DNA of 64,000 nt, taken from positions 3,975,501 to 4,039,500 of the forward strand of contig NC_091971.1 of assembly GCF_036711975.1 (NCBI RefSeq). Reading direction: 5' to 3'. Shown here in pieces: positions 37,584 to 48,569 of this stretch. The position numbers were made by a program, and so were the translations under genes. Each line of letters starts with the position of its first letter. The stretch's first letter is position 1. The notes beneath the pieces are model-generated. The model worked only from the letters and a program-made list of their open reading frames with translations. It did no database searches and was not told where the DNA came from. The stretch is from Onthophagus taurus (lineage: Eukaryota; Arthropoda; Insecta; Coleoptera; Scarabaeidae).

Positions 37584-38940
37584 TCAGATATCATAAACAG
37601 GTTCACCTTTTTCATTCCAAGTATTCTTCACCTTTTCAAATGCAAAAGTTAGGTACAAAGCTAAAAACAATTTTAAATTATTTTAAACAAACTTAAAAGA
37701 AAGATAAAACTATTTGTAACTCACAAGAAGCTTCCCACTCCGATTTTGATAAAGTTCCAATAATACTTGTAGGTTGATACTCCTTCAAATAAGATTTGGC
37801 ATGTAAATAATCATCAGAATCGGTTCCAACAAGTCCATTTCTATCCTGACATGGAAAAGGTTCTAAACTTTTCATATTTGAAAGTAAAAATGAACCCTCG
37901 TCTTTCATCCGTTCAAAAAAATCTCGGAATTTCTCCATACGAACCAATTTTAACCCAAATTTTTTCGCTAACTTAACAAAGGTTGGGAAATGCACCAAAA
38001 ATTCGGGACAATCAACACAGCCGTCCAAATGAAAGTTGTATTTTGCCCCAAAAAGGGCCGGTTTTGTTGTGTTACACTCGAAATAAACGTTATAAACGTT
38101 ATTTCCGAATGAGTCATCGTTCGAATTTGATTTTTGTAAACGCGCTATTAATTCGTTTGCATCAGGGATAGTTCCTATGAAAAATCCGCCTGGTTGAAGA
38201 CACTCCCCGGCATTTTTTAATAAACATTCCGCTTGGGAGAGACTTTCAAAGCTGTAATGACACGCAAATTGACAACTTACTAAGTCTAATTTTAATGAAG
38301 GATCTTTATATTTTTCTCTTAATCTAACTCTGGTACAGTCGGCGACAATATATTCGATTGAATAAAGATTGGTCGGACCGCGATCACGAAAATTACGGGT
38401 TTTCATGTCATCGTAACGAGCTTTACATTGGTCTAACGAAACCGATGCGATATCGGAACAAATTAAATGATTAATATTGCCTTTACGCCATTTTAATAAA
38501 TCTCCCCCTTTACCACAGCACATATCGTGTACGCGAATAGGCGCATTATGTTTTTTTGTAGACTTAATCTTTGTTAAATACTCGTTTATCAACATGCTTT
38601 TTATCCAATTATGAAAATTACGCATAAAAAAGATCCTAGACATAGCCCTTTCATCCAAACCTTTTTCCTCCAAATTATTATAATGTTTAGCCACTACTTT
38701 TGATACATTTTCAACAGCTTCGTGGGTATATTTTGGTTTCTTCGCAGCTTGGCCTGGATCATTTACTATCTTTTTCTCTTCATCTGAACTATCTTTTTGG
38801 GGATCATCTGGTTGCACATCTTCCTTAACAGGCACTTCTGCGTATTCTTCATTTCTAGCATCAGCATCAGCAGCGGCTAACACTAAAGTTTGCTCTAAAT
38901 CGTCCCCGTATTCCTCTGCATAACCTCCAAGCGAAGTCAT
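37584..38940 (-). CDS. RNMT: mRNA cap guanine-N7 methyltransferase
   Basis: This enzyme methylates N7 of the cap guanosine on nascent mRNA in the nucleus, using S-adenosylmethionine. Two exons: 38940-37725 and 37660-37584, joined in phase to 430 codons. The SAM-binding motif I is 'VHDMCCGKGGDLLKW' (residues ~138-152), followed by 'LICSDIASVSLDQCKARYDD', 'VSCQFACHYSFES' and 'ECLQPGGFFIGTIPDANEL', all characteristic of the family. The N-terminal ~80 residues are acidic and variable, as in other animals. The last exon supplies 'LYLTFAFEKVKN', matching the family's end 'IYLVFAFEK'. Continuing past the donor instead gives a short unrelated tail. It shares a short upstream region with a divergent small gene. 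Identification is very secure. Confidence 0.95.
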
Positions 38941-39303
38941 TCTTAAGATGAAATTATAATTTTGAGTTAATAATAAACTTAATGATTAGATCAAAATCAT
39001 ATTAAGTACTCACTTTTTAACTTATTCTAATTAAAAATGATATTTTTTTAATTAAAAAGGTTTATTTTAGATCATCACAGTGAAGTTAGGTTTATATGAC
39101 ATAACCTAAAAATGTATTCATTAATAAAATTGTTTTAAAAAGAATTAATTAATTTAAAATTATTTCTTTATATATGATTTGAAAACTAATTACGAAAGGT
39201 GTTTATAAAAATTTATTTATTAAATGAAAATTTTATTTTATATCATCATCTGAAGTTAGGTTCGAATGACATAACCTATAAATTGATAAATTAAGCTGTT
39301 TTT
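38941..39303. promoter_or_regulatory. Bidirectional promoter region with a repeated imperfect palindrome
   Basis: 363 bp separate two divergent start codons. Two copies of a motif 'gaagttaggtt' + 'gacataacct' occur at about 39080-39112 and 39252-39284. Each is itself a near-palindrome (AGGTT...AACCT). It probably serves both genes, from position only. Confidence 0.4.
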
Positions 39304-39615
39304 TTGGTTATTATGTTTAAACGTAATAAAATACCTCAAAGAAAAGAATTTACGTTTGAATTCGAAAAGATTGAAGAAGACATAAAAAATATACAAAGTG
39401 ATAGTGAACAGATTAAAAAATTATATGCCTGTTTGGATGTAAAGGTGCCAAAACAAGAAAAACGATTTGCCGATGTACAAGAATATTTACAAGACTCGGA
39501 TAATTTAGAGGAAATAAACGGGAGATTAAAAGGATTGGTTGAAAAATTAAGTCGGGTTCAAGATGAACTTCAAAAGAAAAAGGAAGAAATTTATGAAAAA
39601 TGTAAAACGGATTAA
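39304..39615 (+). CDS. Small coiled-coil protein, unrecognised
   Basis: A single-exon frame of 103 codons with lysine/glutamate-rich heptads, no membrane segment and no signal peptide. It begins MVIMFKRNK, so the second Met at 39313 is an alternative start. The C-terminal half ('LKGLVEKLSRVQDELQKK') predicts a coiled coil. It stands head-to-head with the cap methyltransferase 363 bp away, and codon use resembles its neighbours, which supports a real gene. I do not recognise the family; a subunit of a larger complex is possible, but that is a guess. Confidence 0.6.
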   Translation: MVIMFKRNKIPQRKEFTFEFEKIEEDIKNIQSDSEQIKKLYACLDVKVPKQEKRFADVQEYLQDSDNLEEINGRLKGLVEKLSRVQDELQKKKEEIYEKCKTD

Positions 39616-40049
39616 AATAAACGCTTGGTGATAATTAACATACAAGTTTATTTAATAGAGAAATACAAAAATAATAACTTTTTATATCATATATTCTTCA
39701 TTAACCTTTAAACAGATATAACAGGATAGGTTCCCATATCATAACGAACATTTCTATCTGATAAACCAAGAAAAAACGAACATGGTCCTAAAAAACAGAA
39801 CTATTTATCATCATTGGAATTTGATATCCCTTTTATAACAAGACCCAAAGAAAATGGCTAAGAAGCTAAAATGCTTTAAAGAAAAGTAACCCAAAAGCGT
39901 AATGAAAATGAATGAAATAAATAAACGATTACTTTTTTTTTGTAATAATAATAATAATTTATTGTTTATTTCGTTATATATACATTTATAAAAAATACAA
40001 CGTGGACGGATATTTCTATATATTATTATGTAGCCTTTAAAACCTTTAA

Positions 40050-40480
40050 TAACGTGTTTCTATCTAACAATAAGAATAAAAGGTTAATAATGAAAAAATG
40101 TGGAATGTTAAGGTTAAAAATCACATTTAAAAAGAGTGTATACTCGTCAAGTAAAAAAAAAATTAAGTACATACGTTTCAATACTTTTTGTACTCACTTT
40201 GAATGCTTATTGTGCATTAATCGTGCGAATATTGCTCTCTATAACATTTTTTTCCTTAATTAATAACAGCTAAAACCCAATTCTATTAAAAATTTCTTTT
40301 TAAAAACAGAATAGAATAAACTTAACCTTTCAATACACCCAATTTAAATTTAGCAATAGCGCCATCTTTTGTTGGCTTTCAACAACATTTGACATTGTTG
40401 ACAGATAATAACAATTCTAATAAATATAATATTTGTGAAATGTTGTGAATACATAACAGATAAATAAAAGCCTGTGTAGC
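40050..40480. repeat. Local duplicate, copy 1 (pairs with 44745-45100)
   Basis: It shares 'ttttgtactcactttgaa', 'cgaatattgctctctataa', 'ttaattaataacagctaaaa' and 'tttgttggctttcaacaaca' with the stretch upstream of POMT1's 3' end, in the same orientation, with about 10-15% differences by eye. No gene inside. Confidence 0.65.
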
Positions 40481-40484
40481 TATA

Positions 40485-41330
40485 ATAGAACTAACACTTT
40501 CACTAGAAGTAGAAGCATTTGGGTTTAGCCAAGAGTTTCTTAAGAAGCTAAACTCGAAACTTTGTAGTTCTAGGTCTAGTGTTAGTTCTAGTTTTATACT
40601 AACATCGTTAGTAGAACTAACTCTAGACCTGGAACTAGAATGATTCGGGTTCCGTAAATATCTGAGCGTTTGCAAATGAGTTAAGTTATATAGATTTAAT
40701 ACAAAACAGTAAATAATAAAATTCAGACAATAAATTTGAAGTTTAATAACTAGCGCCATCTTTTGCCCAACGATCGTTTCTATTGACAATAGCATGGTGT
40801 ACTGGAAGGTTAAATTTTAAAATTCACAACCACTTATTGCATTCAGTGTTGCCACCAAGACAGTCTTTTATTAATTTGCCTAAAATTATTCATTTTAAAA
40901 AATATTTAATACATATATTAAAGGATGATTTAAAGTTGACACTGATGTGAAGTTAGCGGACATATAAATCACACTCAATTATTTCAAGTGACAGTTCAAA
41001 ACGTCATATTTTTCTAACCTACAAAGATATAATGTTATTTATTATAAAATTAGTAAAAGTGATTGATCGTAATATATAAAAAGGATAATTGCAATAATAA
41101 AAACTTATTTTCGTGTTCCAAAAGTGGCAACACTGATTGCATCCTTAAAAAAAAAATAACATACATGAATCATGTTAGCTTTAAAGGAATAAGTTAATAA
41201 ACCAACAACGTTTAAAACCTAAAAATCCCTTTCTTTCAAGTAATTGTTAGTAAACAACTTTTTAAGGTTAATAAAAAGAAAATAAAGTTTGGTTAGAAAG
41301 TAAGTTAAGAAACAAATAGAAACTAATTTT
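40485..41330. repeat. Hairpin repeat plus local duplicate (pairs with 42715-43500)
   Basis: The first ~170 bp are a copy of the hairpin family seen at 5589-5965. The following ~700 bp match 42800-43500 with words such as 'aataactagcgccatctttt', 'ttatttcaagtgacagttca' and 'cttattttcgtgttccaaaa'. The second copy sits inside an intron of the TMEM268 homologue. Confidence 0.65.
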
Positions 41331-41355
41331 TTTATCGATAACTTTGATTTTCGTT

Positions 41356-41571
41356 TCAAGAATTAACGGTTTGATCTGGTAAATTAAAAATCGAGCGTAT
41401 TGTTAACTTGCCTGCCGGTTTACATTGAAGATGATCCTCAATAAATTGACAGGGACATGTTATGGACGGACAATGGCGCCCCCCTTTCGCTGGAGGACTC
41501 GCTAAGTAACCCCTAACTCTTTCTTTACCCCATCGCGAGGCGTAACGGAGATATAATAAAGCTGCACGTTC
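41356..41571 (-). CDS. TMEM268: TMEM268-like last exon B (duplicated copy)
   Basis: It lies 121 bp beyond exon A, with acceptor 'ccgtttag', the same phase 0 and 71 codons. It reads 'ERAALLYLRYASRWGKERVR', then 'ITCPCQFIEDHLQCKPAG', and ends 'IFNLPDQTVNS'. It parallels exon A through the CPCQ-IE block, then lacks the CCPYW-FLAR end. The frame is intact, which argues for use as an alternative 3' exon rather than a relic. Confidence 0.7.
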   Translation of the reverse strand, partial: ERAALLYLRYASRWGKERVRGYLASPPAKGGRHCPSITCPCQFIEDHLQCKPAGKLTIRSIFNLPDQTVNS

Positions 41572-44147
41572 CTAAACGGAAAATTTATAAATACATAACC
41601 TATATCTTAATTTCATTTAAAACTTTTTGAGGTTAAGTAACTTAAAAAATAACTTTTTTGCTTATTATTAACACGTTTTTTCTACAACTTTATTAATCGA
41701 CGCCCATTCTAGCCAAAAACCTTGACCAATAAGGGCAACAATCCCTTATATCGCTTCTCGGCGGTTTATTAGCTAGAATTTCCTCGATATATTGACACGG
41801 ACATAAAGCTGAGGTTATGTGCCGTGGGTTTGAAGGATTTCCAATGGTATCCTCTAGGGTCCAGTCGAGCCGGCGTCGTAAAAAATCCTTTCCCCACCTC
41901 TGCAGGTATCGCGTGAACACCTGCTCGGCTTTACCCTGTATGAAAACCAAAAACATAACCTCAAAAAATAATCCATTTTAAATTTCATTGTTACCAAAAG
42001 AAAATTAACCTCAAAATAAATCAAAAAAATTTCTAATAAATTAATAATTCACGTTTCTTACCTGTTTTCGTGATAACCTGGTTGTTCTTGATCCTTGTAT
42101 AACAATGTCGTTAGCAGAAATATCCATTCTTTGTTCCCACCCATTAGCTTCTCGTTCTTGTTGTTCGATACACGTTTGTAATTGATTAATGCAAGGTCCC
42201 GGGTCCAAATAAATGAAACATAACGTTACTTTATGGCATGAAATTTTTCCGCGATCGTCTAACGCCAAAATGATCTTATGGCGAAGAAGTTGCTTGTTAA
42301 CATTGGCCAAGCAACGTTCCAAATTACGCGAAAGTTTGAATTTGATCCAAATCGATAAGAAAATAACACCCGCGTTAATAACTAGCCAAGTTATTCCAAC
42401 CCCGAAAAGCAATAAGCCGTTTAAACCGGAAAATAATAAACCAAGTAAAAGACTGAAAGCTATTGTTATCCAAACAACTAATATTCGTTTGTAACATATA
42501 TTGTAAATTGTGAAACGGTAATCGTTTACTAAAAGTTCCATTGATTGGACATATTCTTCGACAGTTAACTGGAAAAAGTAAATAAAAAAATATTACTCAG
42601 CTCCAATAAAACTTATTATATAATTTTAATAAGCTAATTATAATGATTCATAGCGCATATTTTATGTAACATGCATAACAATAAGGTTTATGGGTTAAAA
42701 ATCAATTTAAATATGTTTCTAGTTCTAGTTTTACACTAACATTGTTACTAGAACTAACTCTAGACCTGGAACTAGAATCATTAGGGTTTAGCCGAAATTC
42801 GGGTTCCGTAAAGATCTAATCTTATGCAAATGAGTTAAGGTATATAGATTTAATACAAAAAAGTAAATAATAAAATTCAGAAAATAAATTTGAAGTTTAA
42901 TAACTAGCGCCATCTTTTGTCCAACGATCATTTCTATTGACAATTGCATGGTGTACTTGAAGATTAAATTTTAAAATTCTCTCACAACCACTTATTGCAT
43001 CCAGTGTTGCCAACAAGACAGTATTTTATTAACTTGCCTGTTTTGCATAAAAATTATTAATTTTAAAAAATATTTAATGCATAATATATTAACAAATGAT
43101 TTAAAGTTGACACTGATGTGAAGTTAGTGGATATATAATCACACTTGACACATCTCAATTATTTCAAGTGACAGTTCAAAACGTCATATTTTTCTAACCT
43201 ACAAAGATATAAAATAAGGAAAAGTGATTGAGTAATACATATAATACAAAGGTTAATTGCAATAATAAAAACTTATTTTCGTGTTCCAAAAGTGGCAAGA
43301 CTGATTGCATTCTTTAAAAAAATAACATACATGAATCAATGTTAGCTTTAAAGGAATAAGTTAATATAACAACAACTTAAAAATCTTTTTCTTTCAAGTT
43401 TTTTTACCCCTAATTGTTAATAAACAACTTTTTAGGGTTAAGAAAAGAAAAAGTTTGGTTAGAAAGTAAATCAAGAAACAAATACAAAATAATTTTTCAG
43501 TTAATTTTTGTTAATTGGAAAAAAAAATATTACTTAGCTCCAATAAAACTCATTATATAATTTTAATAAGCTAATGATAATGATTCATAGCGCATATTTC
43601 ATGTAACATGCATAACAATAAGCTTTATGAGTTAAAAAGCAATTTAAATAATACTTACAGTAAGACCTTGAGCCATAAGTTCTTCAGGTACCAATTCTGG
43701 ACGGAATTGTGCTGGGGTTACCCAAGGAAATCGTGAATTAACAGGCAATAAAGTCACAATTATATCACCATTAGCTATAAAAATTAAAATAATTCTTTTT
43801 AATAAACATAACCTAAAAATAAATTTATTAAACTTACTAAAACCTTGTCGAATGGTATCATTAACACTCGTAATAGGTAAAACAACGTTTCGTAAGGGTT
43901 GGTTATCGTTATTAGGCCCATTACTATCGTTTAAAGAACTAGTAATACTCCTTTCCAAATTTACTTGAATACTTTCCGTTTTAATAACTGCCGGTTCGTT
44001 CGAAACGTTTTTATTCGTAGTCGTAACACCGTTTTGGGCTTCCTCTTCAAATTTAACCCAACTTTTCGTTGGCGATGGTTGCGATTTTGGGGCCACCACA
44101 TCCGTTTTGCCCGGTTCACTTTTAACATCGTCTTCTACTACGTTCAT
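41356..44147 (-). CDS. TMEM268: TMEM268-like membrane protein with alternative last exons
   Basis: Exons: 44147-43838, 43774-43659, 42568-42062, then either 41935-41693 or 41571-41356, all with good splice signals. The protein starts with a ~100-residue polar region, then 'FPWVTPAQFRPELVPEELMA', then two hydrophobic helices ('ILVVWITIAFSLLLGLLF', 'LLLFGVGITWLVINAGVIFL'), a basic region with 'LLRHKIILALDDRG' and 'LCFIYLDPGPCINQLQ', and a Cys-rich end with 'CPCQYIEEIL' and 'CCPYWSRFLAR'. These match the order and residues of vertebrate TMEM268 (LLRHRVLLGV, CPCQLIEAYIL, CCPFLAR) from memory. The family sits in membranes; its molecular job is poorly known. The 1.1-kb intron before exon 3 carries a local repeat copy. 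Confidence 0.85.
41693..41935 (-). CDS. TMEM268: TMEM268-like last exon A (canonical)
   Basis: Acceptor 'catacag', phase 0 after RLSRKQ. It reads 'GKAEQVFTRYLQRWGKDFLR', then 'CPCQYIEEIL', 'CCPYWSRFLARMGVD' and a stop (80 residues). The CC-P-W/F-LAR end is also present in vertebrate TMEM268, so this copy is the conserved form. It has its own stop, so it cannot be joined to exon B. Confidence 0.8.
   Translation of the reverse strand, partial: GKAEQVFTRYLQRWGKDFLRRRLDWTLEDTIGNPSNPRHITSALCPCQYIEEILANKPPRSDIRDCCPYWSRFLARMGVD
42715..43500. repeat. Local duplicate in TMEM268-like intron (copy 2 of 40485-41330)
   Basis: It starts with a partial hairpin-family arm, then runs collinear with 40600-41330. 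It lies wholly inside the intron between exons 2 and 3. The flanks of exon 2 and exon 3 also share 'gcatattt' and 'atgtaacatgcataacaata' (42655-42690 and 43590-43625), so a further short duplication bounds it. Confidence 0.6.
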
Positions 44148-44433
44148 TTTAATTCCGATTAATCTTTTAACACGTTTACGATTTCAATAATAACTGATAA
44201 CAGGATTAAGAGGGTAGTTTCATGGTGTTTTCTTTGGGAGTTTTGACCAACTTTTTCAACGTTTTACGGACGGAAGTGATAATTAGGGCGGGACTTACTC
44301 ATTTTATCACTAATTTATACTTCTTCTAATGGAATGTGTGTATGTAAGGTGGCTAATTTACATTAAATAAGTTTCTACTACCTGTTTTAAGGTAAAACAG
44401 GTTGGAATTCTTTTAATTAATCTCTTTGTTTGT

Positions 44434-44442
44434 AGATGGCGC
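44434..44442. promoter_or_regulatory. AGATGGCGC, CTCF-like core upstream of the TMEM268-like gene
   Basis: This exact 9-mer, the core of the insect CTCF motif as I recall it, lies 287 bp upstream of the start codon and outside the local duplicates. Eight more exact copies occur in the window (listed in the findings). Binding is inferred only. Confidence 0.35.
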
Positions 44443-44589
44443 TTCTTTAAAGTATTATAACAAACTTATTTAATAGGGTTATTTCAAAGGATTAAATTAA
44501 TCGGTGTAAATAGAATAATTATAGATTATGTTGAAGTACAAATAAACTTTGAATTTTTTTAATTAATCCCTAACTTTCACAATTTTTAA

Positions 44590-45100
44590 ATATAATACCA
44601 GTTGTCATGTATAGATGGCGCTGAAACGCGTTTTTTTAAAACTTTAAATAATTTTATTAAAAATTCATATAAAAATACGTATCTTTTAAAAAAATAGGCT
44701 CAATACGTTCATCATATAAAAAATCATAACTTTAATGTTTATGAACGATATTGTTAATAAAAGTGCAAAGAAGTGTTCGATTGTGTACTCATCAAATAAA
44801 AAAAATTAAGTAATACTTTTTGTACTCACTTTGAAAGCTTATTGTGCTTTAATAGTGCGAATATTGCTCTCTATAAAATTTTTTGTCTTAATTAATAACA
44901 GCTAAAACCCATTTCTACTAAAAATTTCTTTTTAAGAACAGAATGGAATAAACTTAACCTTTCAACACACTCAATTTAAATTTCATAATAGCGCCATCTT
45001 TTGTTGGCTTTCAACAACATTTGACATTGTTGAAAAGTAATAATTTGAATATTAATAATTGTGAAATACATAACAGATAAATAAAAGCCTGTGTAGCATG
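44590..45100. repeat. Scrambled copy of the POMT1 3' end plus local duplicate
   Basis: 44590-44750 repeats 45150-45335, that is, the POMT1 3' flank and its last codons ('ctttaatgtttatgaacgat'). At 44750-44785 it jumps to a sequence like codons further inside POMT1's last exon ('aagtgttcgatt', also at 45508-45525), and from 44790 it continues as the duplicate of 40150-40480. It is a rearranged, non-functional fragment. Confidence 0.6.
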
Positions 45101-45313
45101 TTTCTAGAGAACTAGAAACATTACATTTTTTTAAATTAGTCTCCAATTTTTAAATATAATACCAGCTGTCATGTATAGATGGCGCTGAAATGCGTTTTTT
45201 TTTTAAATTCAACATTTTAACTTTAAATAATTTTATTAAAAATTCATATAAAAATACGTCTTTTAAAAAAAATAGGTTCAATACGTCCATCATATAAAAA
45301 AAACTTCATAACT

Positions 45314-47894
45314 TTAATGTTTATGAACGATAAAATCCCAAGTATCTTTCCACCTTAAATTAATAATATCATTCATTGTTAAAGGAGTTAAACCATAACT
45401 TAAAATTAAAAACTTATTGAATACATAAAAAATGCCAAACGTCCATAAGAAAAGCAAAAATAAAAACATTTCTGTAATAAATTTAACCTTAATTTTTGTT
45501 AAAAAAAGTGTAAATAAGTGTTCGATTAATCCTGCCATTAATAAAACTTTAAAAATAAACGCCGGTAAATAATTGTGTAAAAATAACGTGCGTTCAACGA
45601 AAAAATAAGGAATAAAATGGAATAGATATCCTACAAAAAACACTTCACCTACCAAAACAAAGTTTTCATACATTTTTTCGGGTATATCATAACATTTTCT
45701 TCTACGTCTCAATAAATAAAATATTAATAAAGATGAGTATAAAAATAATGAGATTGTTGATGAGTACCATATTAATAAATTACCAAGAAGGTGTATTTGA
45801 GCCTAAAAAACATAATTTTTACAAAATTTCTTTATAACCTCAATTTATTACACTCACATTACTCGTATTTGAGATCCAATAAGCAATTCCACGCGACATT
45901 AAGGGCCATTCTAAAGGTTCCGAGCTATACATATGATTTTGAACACTCTCTGTACCAGAGAATATCATTTTATATTGCAATTCAAAGAATTTATCCCAAA
46001 ATGATAACTTTGTTGCTGTTGTTGGAATCATTTCTGCTGATACCATTTCTCTTTCGCGCTCTTTTTGATCGTCAGCTACAAGTAATTAATAAGAAATTAA
46101 TAATTAATGAGGAGTTAGATATTTTAGTACTAACATTTTGTATATCGATGTTCTTCAACATTCCAAACCGTATCATCTTGATAAATAATTCTATCGGCTA
46201 CAACTTCATGTTGGTGAAAACCCCATTCAGGAAGTTGTCTCCCACTGAATTTTAACGCTTGATTACTATCAACGTGAATTAACCGAACTAAGCTTTGAAT
46301 TGTGTGCCAAAAATCGCCATTTTGATCTCGATTAATCACCTCAACCCTCCATAAATTTTGTGCAGGCATTGAAACGTTATAATCAATATAACAAGACACC
46401 TCTTGGCATTGAGGTGACATGGGGGCCGCTACATCATGGGAATTTAAAGCCCGGCTTGTAATTCCATGGACTAATTGGATGATATCGCCATGTTTGATTG
46501 AATCAATTGGTTTTTCAACTACCAAATCATTTTTTTGGGGCCTTTTTACAATCCACCAATTGTTAACGTCTTTAAACGAGTAACAAGTGACTTGTTGTTG
46601 ATGACTTGAGCCTCTTTTATCTGGATATCGAACGGGGTAAACATGAGCGTGAGAATGTAACCAACAAGTACGACCATGAGTGTGTCTTAAAGTAATTTGG
46701 GAGCCATGGGCGACTAGAAGTGGTTGACCTTTGGTGATGGAAGCTAAACCGCCTTCGAGTGAAGCTTGAAAAGCACTCGTCATGATGCTATCATGAGGTC
46801 CCGCTTTATAAAGTAGGTTTAAATGGACGGAAAAAACGGTTAAATAAATTATTAATGGGATTATAGTTAAAATTGAGGTTAAAATTAAAAAATTTAGAAT
46901 TAAATTAACATTGGAAAACTTTTTATCAGCAAGTTTTTTCCAAAAATCTTTAAATATAATCGAAATAAATAAACAAAACGAATAAAACGCTACGTATTTA
47001 ACGCATAACCCACATGTTAAAGCGGCCGAACCTAAAATTAACCACCCTGTTCCCATCCTTTTCATTTCTAATCGTTTAAATCTCATTACACAAAGTAATC
47101 CAAATAAGGTAAAAAATATTAACATTGATTCCATTAAAATAAATCGACTTTGGGTTAAAATTGCATTATCCAATAATAATAATAATCCTCCTAAAAGAGC
47201 CGTGGGTTTACTAAGCCCAGTTTCTAACATTAAATAATAAGCAGTCGGTATTAATAAGCTACCAAAAAACGCTGGGATAAACCTCATTGCAAATAACGGT
47301 ACTTTTTCATTATACGGACTTCCGATTCGATCAAATTTAAATTTACCATCATAACCTGCCATATAGGCTGCCCCTGCTATTAATTGTTTACCTAACGGTG
47401 GGTGGTTATCAAAGAAAAAGGTGTTTTTCATATACAAAGAAACGTATTTTCCATAATGTAGTTCATCAAACCTAAAAAAAATATTGAATAACCTCTTTAT
47501 TCAATATTTAAAAAAAAAAGTGAGGTTATGTAACTTACACAATATATTTGGGTTGCTCCAATTTATAAAATCTCGTATATAACGCAGCCAGAAATAAAAT
47601 AACCGCAATGAAATCAATTTCAATTCGAAATTGAAGCGTACAAGAACTTTTTATTTTTAATTTACGTTTAGATTCCTCAAAACTTTCCATAACCTCATTT
47701 TTTGTTAGGTTATCATTTATTTTCTCAATATTTCGATTAATACCTTTAAGATCTTCGTCATTTTGATTGGATTCTTGATTAGTTTCGTTCAGACCTTGAT
47801 TAATTTCACTTAACTCTTCTAATTTATCATGTTTTTCTTTTTTGTTCTTATTTTTTGCTATCTTTCTATTTCGTACATTTTCCATTATTAACAA
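45314..47894 (-). CDS. POMT1: Protein O-mannosyltransferase 1 (rotated abdomen orthologue)
   Basis: This ER membrane enzyme transfers mannose from dolichyl-phosphate mannose to Ser/Thr, for example on dystroglycan, and works as a complex with POMT2. Exons: 47894-47539, 47471-46135, 46075-45858 and 45802-45314. Their lengths sum to exactly 800 codons (799 aa). Seen in order: a charged ~75-residue N-terminal extension, the first helix, the luminal catalytic loop 'VFDELHYGKYVSLYMKN' (family FDE motif), several helices, the MIR region ('GSSHQQQVTCYSFKDVNNWW', 'HGDIIQLVHGITSRALNSHD', 'AQNLWRVEVINRDQNG'), then C-terminal helices and 'LRWKDTWDFIVHKH', equal to the POMT1 end in vertebrates. 'SAFQASLEGGLASITKGQPL' separates it from POMT2. 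Identification is secure. Confidence 0.96.
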
Positions 47895-48569
47895 AATAAA
47901 CTTTAAGAACTTTTAAGTTTTAATTGAATTGTTGCATTTTAAGTTTGGGATTCGGAGGTTGTTGGCACACGCTTCGTTTATGGAATTTATGCAATTCGTG
48001 GCATAAATACCATTGTAACGGTACTTTTTTTTAAAACGAACCCAACCCAATCTGTTTACACCTAACTATTTACTAAGTTTATTTTAATTTCAACCCTATT
48101 TTGTGGGATTTATTCATTTTTAATTACATTCTAATTAGGTTTTTATTTTTAAAGTGTTTAAATTAATATTAAAATTTAGGTTATGACGTTTGTTGACACA
48201 ATCATAACCTCACTTCATTCTAATTAAAAAAAATTTTTTTTGATGTTGTTTTTATTATAATTTTATTTTTAGATATGTATAAACAAATTTTATTAATTAT
48301 TTATATATTTACTTATTTATAAGTTGTAGTAATTGTTTAATTTTTGTAAATTTAAACCATTTTGGCATCGCCATCTATTGATAATTAACCGAACTTTCAT
48401 AATCCGTGGTAAATTGGTTGCATTTTTAGTATATTTAGTAATTTGATTATAACTAATTTATAAATAATAATTAAAATGAATCAAGAAAGTTTTATTTTTT
48501 GAAAGCAAGCATCTTTAATATTTTGATTTGTCATAAAATAAATATGTCATTTAGAATGTTTAGATCATC
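47895..48569. promoter_or_regulatory. Divergent intergenic region between POMT1 and a HAD phosphatase
   Basis: 675 bp between two divergent start codons, AT-rich. An inverted pair 'aggttatgac' ... 'tcataacct' lies at 48178-48213, like the motif in front of the cap methyltransferase. 'cgccatct' occurs at 48367. Confidence 0.3.

Noticed and set aside
37693-37724. RNMT ending with a tail CELQIVLSFF
   Set aside because: This is read-through into the intron; the donor at 37724 and acceptor at 37661 join to the family's usual YLTFAFEK ending.
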